From Mycoplasma nasistruthionis (GTDB lineage Bacteria > Bacillota_I > Bacilli_A > Mycoplasmatales > Metamycoplasmataceae), in assembly GCF_006228185.1 (NCBI RefSeq), contig NZ_CP040825.1, forward strand, positions 248,001-312,000: 64,000 nt of DNA, given 5' to 3'. The translations under genes were made by a program, and so were the position numbers. The notes below the pieces were generated by a model. The model ran no database searches. It saw nothing but the letters and a program-made list of their open reading frames with translations, and was not told the DNA's origin. Positions 44,484 through 52,599 of the stretch are shown here, piece after piece. The stretch's first letter is position 1, and every line of letters starts with the position of its first letter.

Positions 44484-44592
44484 AAAACTCCTTTTATAAT
44501 TTTGAAGCTCTGGATGACTTGCTAGTTGGTTTAAATATTATAAACTTTTTTAACTAATAGAATAATAGCTTTATCGACTTTTTCAAAAAATG

Positions 44593-44620
44593 AAAAACAA
44601 CCGCCAGAGCGATTGTTTTT
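44593..44620 (-). terminator. Terminator after the Ser/Thr-rich lipoprotein
   Basis: Stem AAAAACAATCGC / GCGGTTGTTTTT (one G-U pair) with a TCTG loop and T-run on the minus strand. Confidence 0.85.
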
Positions 44621-44636
44621 GCTGTTTTTTTGCTTA

Positions 44637-45662
44637 TTAAGAAGCAGTTGATGGTTCAGTTGGTTCTGTTGGTGATGGTGTTGAATCAGCTGCAACTGCT
44701 GGTTCTTGTGAACCTTCTGATGAAGATGATGAATCTGCTTGCATCTCTCCTGTGCTTGAAGAAGTTTCAGTTGATGTTGATGAATCACTTGTTGTCATTT
44801 CTGAAGCTTGAGCATCAGCTGCTCCAGTTGTTGCGTTATCTGCTGTTGCTGTTTCTGATGCTTGTGCGCTTGATGTTGAATCAGCATTTGCTTGGTTGTT
44901 AGTTGTTTCACCTTGGTTAGCTGTACCATTTTGGTTTTCCATTGAAGTTCCACCTTGGTTAGCTGTACCATTTTGGTTTTCCATTGAAGTTCCACCTTGG
45001 TTAGCTGTGTTGCCTTCTGTTGGAGCAACAACTTCATCAAACACAAATGATTGTTCTAATACTTCATCACCTGTAAGAGTTGTTTTAAATTTAATTGTTA
45101 AAGTTCTTGTAGCTTCATCTAATGAACCTTCAAATAACTTGTTTTTGTTATTTTTTTCTGCAGGTAAAGTAGATAAAATGTTGTTTGGATCTACCCCTTC
45201 TTTAAAGGTTAAAATGATGTTATCTTGTGAATTTCCACCACTTTTAATTCCAAAAGCTGCTGGATTAGCATTTTTTGTTCCACCAGCTGAGTATTTTTGT
45301 AATAAAGCACCTGATGATTGAATTGATGAAGCTTTTTCAGCCATTTTAGCTTTGGCTTTTTCTAATAATTTTGCACCGTTGTATACATATTGGTTTCCGT
45401 TAAATGTTTTTGTTTCATTAGCAAACATTAATGGAGCTTTGTATAATGCAACTTCGGCTTCATTAGCTCCTGTCTCAGTAGCTCCTGCTACATTATTTTG
45501 ACCACCTTGTTGTCCTTGTGTTTCGTTATTTACAACTGTGTCATTAGTTGTTGTATTTTCTTTAGTTTCTGTCGTATCTTTACATGACACTGCAACTGCG
45601 GCAACTGGTGCAAGTGTTAATGAAAGACCTGAGAATAAGAATAATTTTTTAAAATTTTTCAT
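44637..45662 (-). CDS. Variable surface lipoprotein with repeats
   Basis: A 341-aa lipoprotein: signal peptide with lipobox AVAVSC (Cys27), an Asn/Thr/Gly-rich stretch, then a ~110-aa globular domain (LLQKYSAGGTKNANPAAFGI... TIKFKTTLTGDEVLEQSFVFD) shared with the lipoprotein at 45859, then two and a half copies of a 14-residue repeat (TANQGGTSMENQNG) and a long Ser/Thr/Glu tail. No TM helix at the end. It would be tethered outside the cell by its lipid. The repeat and tail have the low-complexity look of mycoplasma variable lipoproteins. Shine-Dalgarno AGAAAGAAAG is weak. Confidence 0.88.
   Translation of the reverse strand: MKNFKKLFLFSGLSLTLAPVAAVAVSCKDTTETKENTTTNDTVVNNETQGQQGGQNNVAGATETGANEAEVALYKAPLMFANETKTFNGNQYVYNGAKLLEKAKAKMAEKASSIQSSGALLQKYSAGGTKNANPAAFGIKSGGNSQDNIILTFKEGVDPNNILSTLPAEKNNKNKLFEGSLDEATRTLTIKFKTTLTGDEVLEQSFVFDEVVAPTEGNTANQGGTSMENQNGTANQGGTSMENQNGTANQGETTNNQANADSTSSAQASETATADNATTGAADAQASEMTTSDSSTSTETSSSTGEMQADSSSSSEGSQEPAVAADSTPSPTEPTEPSTAS
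44909..45008 (-). repeat. 42-bp tandem repeat in the lipoprotein
   Basis: Two full copies (44909-44950, 44951-44992) and 16 bases of a third, in frame, encoding a 14-residue repeat. The copies look identical, pointing to recent expansion. Confidence 0.9.
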
Positions 45663-45741
45663 AACTTTCTTTCTGATTTAATTATTTTGAGTAATGAAAA
45701 AGTTCAATTTTATATGGATTCTCTAATCAAAAAATCTTGTG

Positions 45742-45760
45742 TATTTCGCAAAGCGAAATA
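45742..45760. promoter_or_regulatory. Perfect palindrome upstream of the Ser/Thr-rich lipoprotein
   Basis: TATTTCGC-AAA-GCGAAATA lies about 80 bases before the lipoprotein start and just upstream of a TATAAA (45716-45711, minus strand). Its GC-containing core stands out from the AT-rich surroundings. Candidate operator. Confidence 0.45.
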
Positions 45761-45794
45761 TAATTTACATTTTTATAATAACATTTTAGAAATC

Positions 45795-45832
45795 AAAAAA
45801 CGTGAAAAAGGTTATTTTTTTCACGTTTTTTC
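45795..45832 (-). terminator. Terminator after the second lipoprotein
   Basis: Stem AAAAAACGTGAAAAA / TTTTTTCACGTTTTTT, able to work on both strands, about 25 bases past the stop at 45859. Confidence 0.85.
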
Positions 45833-45858
45833 CATTTTTTAATTTATTAAAGATTAGA

Positions 45859-46548
45859 TTATGAAGCTGGTGCGTCAAATACAAATTTTTGAGTTAGAAC
45901 TTCATCACCTGTTTGAGTTGTTTTAAATTTAATTGTTAAACTTCTTTCAGCATCATCGTATGACCCTTCGAAGTATTTATTGTTTTTATTATTTTTATTT
46001 CCTTGAACTGTTGAAATAATATTTCCGATTTCAATACCATTTTTAACAGTAATTACAATATTTGTGTTTGCGTTTGAACCTGAAACAATACCAAATCCTG
46101 CTGGAGTTACATTTCCATCTCTGTTTCCAGCTGAATATTTTTGAATTAAAGCTTTATTTCTTTCAATTGATTTTGCTTTTTCTTCAATGGTTGCTCTAAT
46201 ATTTGTTCATTGTTTTCTTCCATCATATTTTACAGGTGTATTGTTGTTAACACCGTCTGCTACGATAAATTCAAATGGAGCTCTGTATGCTTCTTGGTTG
46301 GTTGCTGTTGGTACAGATGCCGGGTTATTTGTTGATGGAGTTGTTGGTTGGCTAGAATTTGTTCCGTTTGAAGGAGTAGAAGTTGCTGGTTTTTCAGGTG
46401 TAGCTGGTGTGGCCGGTGTTGTGGGTTTTGTTTCTGTTGTTGCTTCTTTTGTTTTAGTTTCTGAATTACATGATGCAGATACTACTATTGGTGCAATTGA
46501 AGTTAGTCCTAAACCTAGTGTTAATCAAATTTTGTTTATTTTTTTCAT
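45859..46548 (-). CDS. Surface lipoprotein related to its downstream neighbour
   Basis: A 229-aa lipoprotein: signal with lipobox VVSASC (Cys22), a Thr/Pro-rich linker (TPATPATPEKPATS), then the same ~110-aa domain as in the 44637 gene (IQKYSAGNRDGNVTPAGFGI... TIKFKTTQTGDEVLTQKFVFD). It ends just after FVFD, so it lacks the repeat tail of its neighbour. Two UGA Trp codons (one inside the signal peptide). AAGGATAAA precedes the ATG. Function unknown; likely arose by tandem duplication. Confidence 0.88.
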
Positions 46549-46692
46549 TTTATCCTTACAAAAATATGTGAGTGTATTAAGTAATAATTATTAATTTTAT
46601 TTCTATATCTACTTTCATAGTATCAAAGATAAACATGAACAAAATTTAGTTATTAAACTTATGTAAAATTTGTGCAAAAAATAAATTAAATA

Positions 46693-46726
46693 AAAAAATA
46701 AGTGATTTTTGCCACTTATTTTTTCA
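46693..46726 (-). terminator. Terminator after rbfA
   Basis: Stem AAAATAAGTG / CACTTATTTT with an 8-nt loop and T-runs on both strands. Confidence 0.8.
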
Positions 46727-46743
46727 TATTAGTGAAAATAGTA

Positions 46744-47085
46744 CTATTTTGTTTCAGAATTGATGTCATGTAGTATTTTATCTATCTTAAGCCCGTTTTT
46801 TGAAACTTCATCTAAATAAAAATGAATTTGAGGCACTTTTCTTCAATTAACTGATTTAGCAAAAACGGATCTAACATATCCTGCTGCATTATTTAAAGCC
46901 TCAATGCCCTTTGCTTCATTTTGATATAAAGAAACATAAACTTTTAAATGTGATAAATCATTTGAAAGCGAAACATCCATCACAACTGGATCAATAACAT
47001 TAACATTGGTAATGTTGTAATTTAAGATATTAGAAACTAAGCCTAAGGCTTCAGATTCTTTTCTTTTTAAACTAACTGAATTCAT
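46744..47085 (-). CDS. rbfA: Ribosome-binding factor A
   Basis: A 113-aa KH-like protein needed for 16S rRNA maturation and 30S assembly in the cold. Family pattern: RKESEALGLVSNILNYNITN, VDVSLSNDLSHLKVYVSLY, VRSVFAKSVNWRKVPQIHFYLDE. The ATG has no Shine-Dalgarno; a TATGAT ends eight bases upstream, so its mRNA may have at most a two-base leader. Confidence 0.9.
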
Positions 47086-47121
47086 ATTACTTAATCATAT
47101 CACAATTACACTTCAGCAATT

Positions 47122-47148
47122 AAAAAACCTGAACTTGTGTTCAGGTTT
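47122..47148 (-). terminator. Terminator of the pot operon
   Basis: Stem AAACCTGAAC / GTTCAGGTTT with a 4-nt loop and T-run on the minus strand, directly after potD. Confidence 0.88.
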
Positions 47149-47153
47149 ATAAT

Positions 47154-49256
47154 TTAACTTTTTGTTTTTGTGAAGTAGTATGTTGATGCTTTTGAATTTA
47201 ATTCATCATCAATTGGTTGTAAGGCTTTGTGAACAATTCCACTGTCAGAATTAATTTGATAAATGTCAATTACATTTTTATCTTGTCCATCAGCTACATC
47301 AGCAAAATAATTTCTTAAAACTAATTGATAGTCGGCATTTTGACTAGGTACATAGTTAACAAAGTCAAAATTGGTTAAATGACCATAATTAGCAATTGCT
47401 TCTTTATCAGATAGGTCTAAAAATGCAATTTTACGCCCTAAATATAAAGCAATAGCTTGATTTAAATCATCTTTATTTTGCTCATTAAATTCAACTTCTA
47501 AACCTGTTATATAGTTGATAAAACTAGATTCAATAATTTCTGAGCTATCGATATCAGATAAAAGCAATGCAACAAGCATTATTTGTTCTTGTGGTAAGTC
47601 TTGTAGACTTAAAAGTGTTTTTAGGTTGTCTAAAAATTCTTGTCTATTGCTAATGATTGTATTTTGATCATCAGAATTTTCATCAAATGAAAGTTGCTTA
47701 GTATTGATTAATTTTTCAGAAACTTTATAGAGTAAATCTGCATGGCTAGCAACAAAATAATCTTGTAATAATTTTGGTGCTATGTTGATTTTATCGCTGT
47801 AATCTGTTTCTTCTGTTGAATTGTAAAAACTATTAAATGCATCAGAATTTTCAACTAGTGACAAGTCAATTAAGTCTCCGTATTTGACTACCAGTTTACT
47901 TGTTTCAGTTTCTAAATCACTATCTTTTGTTTTTAAAACTTCTTGTAGTTCTGAAGTTATATCTTCTGAGTATAAACTTACAAAATTAATTTCGCGTTGC
48001 TTACGTCATAATTGTGCTATTGAATATTCAGTCAATAAACGTTGTTGATTTTCAATCGATGAATCATTAAAGCGACTAGCAAACTTTTGATCTGATTTTA
48101 AAATTTTTAAATTATCAGCAAGTGCTGGCAGATTATCTAGAAAACTTTCTCTTGCAGCTTCAATATAAGCATCATTATCAGCATTTGAGTTAGCTGAAGA
48201 TAAAATAAATCCATCTACTAATAAAATGTTTTGTTTTGTTTTTATTACACGAATATCACCATCTGCAACTCTGTCGTTGTTAGGAAAATTATCTTCTGCA
48301 TAATATGCATCAATTGCATCACCATTGTACATAATAGCTGCAGCTACGTCATTTCTGGTAGGATTTACTAATGTTTCTAAAACTTCTAAACCATCACCAT
48401 TAAAAGTGATGTGCTTGCTATCTTTAGCTGAATATCCTGTACCGTCTTGAATTAGATTTGTGAACGAATCAATTAAAGATTTGTAAGTTTCATCAGTCAC
48501 TTCACCTGTGAAATCTGCGCTTGTTCTTTGACCGTCTGCTTTTAATCAGTAAGATGAACCATAAAGCATATTATCACGAATTGCATCAGTGATAATTCAT
48601 GATTTATTTTTGATATTATCTTTAACTATTTTTAAAGCATTAATGATTGAATTTGTTTCACCTTCATAACCTGGTTGGTCTTGATATTTGCTTAAGTCAA
48701 TGGCATCATTTTCATCTTTTTTAGCATCATCAATTGGTGTTTTTTTAACATTGTATGCAACAACCATGTCTTGGATGTAATAAGGGAAAAAGTATTCTCA
48801 TAAATGAGCATTAATTGTTTTTCCTAAATAATCTACTTCTAGGACTTTGTCATAGCTACTTAAGTGATCCCAAACTTGTTTTGATAAAACTGTTTGTAAT
48901 GTTTTTTTAACTAATTCAGGATCATTTTCTAACTCTGGCATGTTGAATAATTTAGCATAATTTATTTTAGCTAAATTACCGCGTTTAATTAATTGAGCTG
49001 CTAAGAAATCTGTTCCAATTCCTGCAGCTGCTTTGTAGTTGATTAAAGCATTGTTAAATTCACTAATTTCACTAAATTGAGTATATGAAAAAGTTTTGTT
49101 TAACTTTGCTTGATTGTCTTCCGACATATATGATTTGAAATTATAAAAAGCTGGTTTATATGAATTTTGGACTTTTAGTGCAACTGCAACTCCTGCTGTA
49201 GAAATTGCAGCCGTTAAAACCCCTAGGGCAAGGGCTGATTTGATTTTTTGTTTCAA
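47154..49256 (-). CDS. potD: Spermidine/putrescine ABC transporter substrate-binding protein, extended
   Basis: A 700-aa protein, about twice the usual PotD length. The N-terminal anchor (SALALGVLTAAISTAGVAVAL) has no lipobox Cys, so it is probably held by an uncleaved helix. The middle (e.g. FFPYYIQDMVVAYN, KSWIITDAIRDNMLYG, AAAIMYNGDAIDAYY) follows the PotD periplasmic-binding fold. The C-terminal ~250 residues are extra, acidic and helical. The start is TTG immediately after the potC stop, with AAAAGGGAA upstream. Extended PotD proteins occur in other mycoplasmas. It captures polyamines outside the membrane for PotABC. Confidence 0.85.
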
Positions 49257-50051
49257 CTAATTCCCTTTTTTATGTTTTTTCACAATTGTATAAATAATAT
49301 TTGCAACGATTGTTACTAATAAAACGATTGTCCCTAAAACAAGTCCTCAAGGCTCAAATGCACCTTCATATAATTTTGTTCCCAATGTAGGAGCATTAGA
49401 AACTGTACGTGTAATAATGAAATCATCAAATGATAAAACTGATGAAACCACTACTGACATAATAATTGATGGAATCATGTAGATAAAATAAGTTTTAAAT
49501 CATGATTGTAATTTTGAATAACCTAAGTCTTGTGAAGCTTCAAATAAGTTATTATTGAACTTTTCACTTCTTGGTAGCATCATTGAAATACCATATGGTA
49601 AAGCCATAATGGTATGAGCTACCACAACACGAATAAATCCTTCGTCTTGAACTTGAATTACTCCAAAAAAAGCACCAAAAACAAGTACTAAACCGATTGC
49701 TGTAATGTTGTCTGGATTAATTAAAGGAATATTTGAAGTTCCAGAAACTGCAGTTCTAATTAATTTACTCTTTTGACGATATAAAGAATAAACAGTAATT
49801 AAACTAATAGTAGCCACTAAAAAACTAACAATAATAGCTAATAAAATTGTGTTTAATAGGGCTGTAAAACGACCTTCGTCAAGTAGGCCGCTTCAGTTGG
49901 CGGTTGTTCCTTCAGTTCAAGTAACATTGAATTGTCCTTTAGGTGTAGGTGAGTTAAATGTGAAAATTGCACCAAAGAATAAAGGAATATAAACTAATCC
50001 TAAAATGATATAAATGTAACTTTTACGTAATATTTGAGACATTTTACTCAT
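49257..50051 (-). CDS. potC: Spermidine/putrescine ABC transporter permease
   Basis: A 264-aa inner-membrane permease with six predicted TM helices. The EAA loop that docks the ATPase is visible as FEASQDLGYSKLQSWFKTYFI. A loop of ~35 residues (NSPTPKGQFNVTWTEGT) after TM1 is typical of PotC. It overlaps potB by eight bases and starts after GGAG; its stop directly abuts the potD start codon. Confidence 0.93.
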
Positions 50052-50886
50052 AGTGTGCTCCTTTTTTAAGTTTAAATATAACTCTTGGCACAATTAGCAT
50101 TAAAGCATAAATTCCTATGAATAAGAATGAAACAACTAAAACTAAGGCTGATCCACTACTTAAATCAAACTTGTTTCCTGGGTTGATTTTTGAGTTAATA
50201 ATATCACCGATTAGTTGTTTTTGTGAACCGTCTGGTAGTAGTTTTGATGAAATAATGAAAGTTGTGGCACTTGCTAAGAAAATCATAGCTAGTCCGCTTA
50301 AAATAGCTTTAGTTCCATACGGAATAACTACTTTGAATATAGTTTGAATATTGTTATATCCTAAGTCGTTACTTGCTTCTGTGATATTTTTAGGCATATC
50401 TTTAAACACTGGATATAAAGACATAATCATTAAAGGTAAGTTTAAATAAGTTAGTCCTAAAATGATAAAAGCTTCAGTGTTTAAGGTTTTAGCTTCAATA
50501 TTTGCAGCTGCAAAAATGGCTAAAAATAAGGCTTTAACTGAATAAATACGTGCAATTGTAAAAATTGCCATTGGAGATAAAATTAAGCTTAAAGCGTAAA
50601 TTTTAAATACTTTGGATTGAATTTTTGAAACGAAATAAGCATATGGTAAACCAATGACTAAGCAAATAAATGCTGACACCAGCCCTATTCATAAACTACG
50701 TCCCATAATTCTTCAAGTATTATCAGATTTAATTAAAGCTAATGAATCAAAATCGTCTGATACTGAAAATGCACTAACAATGATAAAAATCACTGGTAGA
50801 ACGATTAATAATAATGAAATTAATAAGTATGGCAATACCATGTAGAATTTGTGATCAAAGTTGAACTTTTTAATTTTGAAAATCAT
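50044..50886 (-). CDS. potB: Spermidine/putrescine ABC transporter permease
   Basis: A 280-aa permease with six TM helices and the EAA loop ITEASNDLGYNNIQTIFKVVIP. It pairs with PotC to form the channel. The start at ATG 50886 lies inside the end of potA (17-base overlap), showing tight coupling. The frame needs UGA as Trp near residue 55 and 63. Confidence 0.93.
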
Positions 50887-52252
50887 TATTTGAATAATCT
50901 CACTTAGAGTCTTTTTTCATTAAGTGAATTGAATCAATTGTTCAACTTAAATAAACTTTTTCATCAAGTTCAAATTTCTTAGCAGTTTCTACATAAATAA
51001 TTTCGCCAGTTAATAATTTAACAGTTAAATAGTAATAACTTCCACGATATGAAATATCTTCAATTGTTCCGACTAATTTGTCTTCAACATTTGTTGGATT
51101 AACAGTAATGTCAATATCTTCAGGTCTAATTAAAGCATCTAAAACAGTTTCAGAACCGAATTCTTCTGGATCATGAACTGTTTTAAATTCTTTGTTAAAT
51201 AATTTTACTCTTCCTGATTTAGCAAATGTTGCATCAAAAATATTTGAATCTCCGATAAATTTAGCTACTCAAATATTTACAGGATAGTCATAGATGTGTT
51301 TTGGAGTATCATATTGCTCAATTAATCCATCACGCATAACCGCAATTCTATCTGATAGTTCTAACGCTTCATCTTGATCGTGAGTAACAAAAACAAATGT
51401 TAAACCTAATTCTTGTTGAATGCTTCTTAGTAAAACTTGCATTCTTTTTCTAATTTTGGCATCAAGCGCTGATAGCGGTTCATCTAGTAATAAAATTTCT
51501 GGTTCAATAACTAAAGATCTAGCTAATGCAACACGCTGTTTCATTCCACCAGATAATTCGGAAATGTTTTTAGTTTCATTTCCTTTTAAACCAACTAATT
51601 CAATAATTTTGTTAATTTTAGCTTCACGCTCATCTTTTGTCATTTTACGCATGAAGTGAGCATTTCTGAAAGCTTCAACTTTTTGATTTACATAGTTTTC
51701 TCAATATGAATATTTAAAGTCTGAATCATCTAGTCAATTTTGGCGACGACGGTATTGGAAAGTACCTGGTTTTAACGATTCTAGTTCAGTTTCATATTTT
51801 TCTTGTAATAAATCTAAAGCGTGCATTTTTGCTTTAGCTTTAGCTGTTCATTTTTGCTTCATTAATTCTAATTTTTCAACATATTTAGAATTAATTTCTT
51901 CTCTTGGCACTCTTTTTAGTTTTAGTCCGTATTCAATGTTTCCATGAACGTTTAAATGTGGAAATAGTGCATAGTCTTGAAAAATAGTAGACACATTACG
52001 TCTATGTGGTTCTAAGTCTTTGATGTCATATCCATCAAATTTAATTTCTCCACGTGTGGCTCATTCAAAACCACCTAATAATCTTAAAATTGTTGTTTTT
52101 CCAGAACCTGAAGGTCCTAACAATGTAACAAATTCACCACGTTTGATTTTTAAGTTAATGCTGTGTAGAACTGTTTTGTCTTGAAATTCTTTAACAACAT
52201 CAACTAATTCAATAACTGGTTGTTCGGCTTTTAATTCTGATAATTTAGCCAT
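50870..52252 (-). CDS. potA: Spermidine/putrescine ABC transporter ATPase with a large insertion
   Basis: A 460-aa ATPase. Walker A GPSGSGKT (46-53), Q-loop [12 protein letters not shown], signature LSGGMKQR (~233-240), Walker B LLLDEP (~254-259), H-loop FVTHDQDEA and a C-terminal TOBE-like domain. Between Q-loop and signature there is an extra ~90 residues ([14 protein letters not shown]... [20 protein letters not shown]) rich in charged helices, absent from E. coli PotA. The ATG follows AAAGGGGAA. It powers polyamine import with PotB, PotC and PotD. Confidence 0.94.
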
Positions 52253-52294
52253 AAAATTCCCCTTTCTAAAATTAAATAATTAAATTAAAAAATC

Positions 52295-52432
52295 TTAAAG
52301 GGAGACACGATCATATAAATTTTCACTGTATTCTTCAACATCAGAACGCAATGCTGGATATTCAATATCATTGAAGTTTATCATTACGTTTTTAATCGGA
52401 AGAATTTGGATAAACATTGCCTTATTTTTCAT
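52295..52432 (-). CDS. Small leader ORF ahead of potABCD
   Basis: A 45-aa ORF (MKNKAMFIQILPIKNVMINF...), ending 42 bases before potA. It has no Shine-Dalgarno, but a TATAAT at 52446-52441 (minus) ends eight bases before the ATG, so it may be read from a near-leaderless mRNA. It is the first reading frame of the pot transcript. It could be a true small protein, a leader peptide, or chance. Confidence 0.45.
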   Translation of the reverse strand: MKNKAMFIQILPIKNVMINFNDIEYPALRSDVEEYSENLYDRVSL

Positions 52433-52483
52433 ATTTAACAATTATAGCAACTGCACGTTAAATTGCATTAAAAAAGTTATAAA

Positions 52484-52529
52484 AATTTAGCAAATTTATT
52501 TCAAAATTCATAACTAAATTTGCTAAATT
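52484..52529. repeat. 15-bp perfect inverted repeat (first of two) between pot and dnaE
   Basis: Arms AATTTAGCAAATTTA (52484-52498) and TAAATTTGCTAAATT (52515-52529) around a 16-base loop. It lies upstream of both divergent -10 boxes, so neither transcript should contain it. Confidence 0.85.
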
Positions 52530-52532
52530 CAA

Positions 52533-52574
52533 AATTGCTTTTGAAAAATATTTTTGTGATTTTCAAAAGCAATT
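52533..52574. repeat. 15-bp perfect inverted repeat (second of two) between pot and dnaE
   Basis: Arms AATTGCTTTTGAAAA (52533-52547) and TTTTCAAAAGCAATT (52560-52574), loop 12 bases. The second arm covers the -35 position of the dnaE promoter. Confidence 0.85.
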
Positions 52575-52587
52575 GGGTTTTAAAATT

Positions 52588-52599
52588 TATAATTAAATT
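52588..52599 (+). promoter_or_regulatory. Leaderless-type promoter of dnaE
   Basis: TATAAT at 52588-52593, then TAAATT, then ATG at 52600. No Shine-Dalgarno sequence. Confidence 0.6.

Noticed and set aside
44484-44545. SAM riboswitch before metK
   Set aside because: The leader is only ~45 nt from the likely start site and shows none of the conserved S-box or SMK stems.
44909-45008. Short tandem repeats as a CRISPR array
   Set aside because: Copies are contiguous and in frame with no spacers, and no cas genes are present.
44531-45321. Gln/His-rich and Leu-rich frames opposite or within the lipoprotein
   Set aside because: Out-of-frame readings of the low-complexity Ser/Thr and repeat region.
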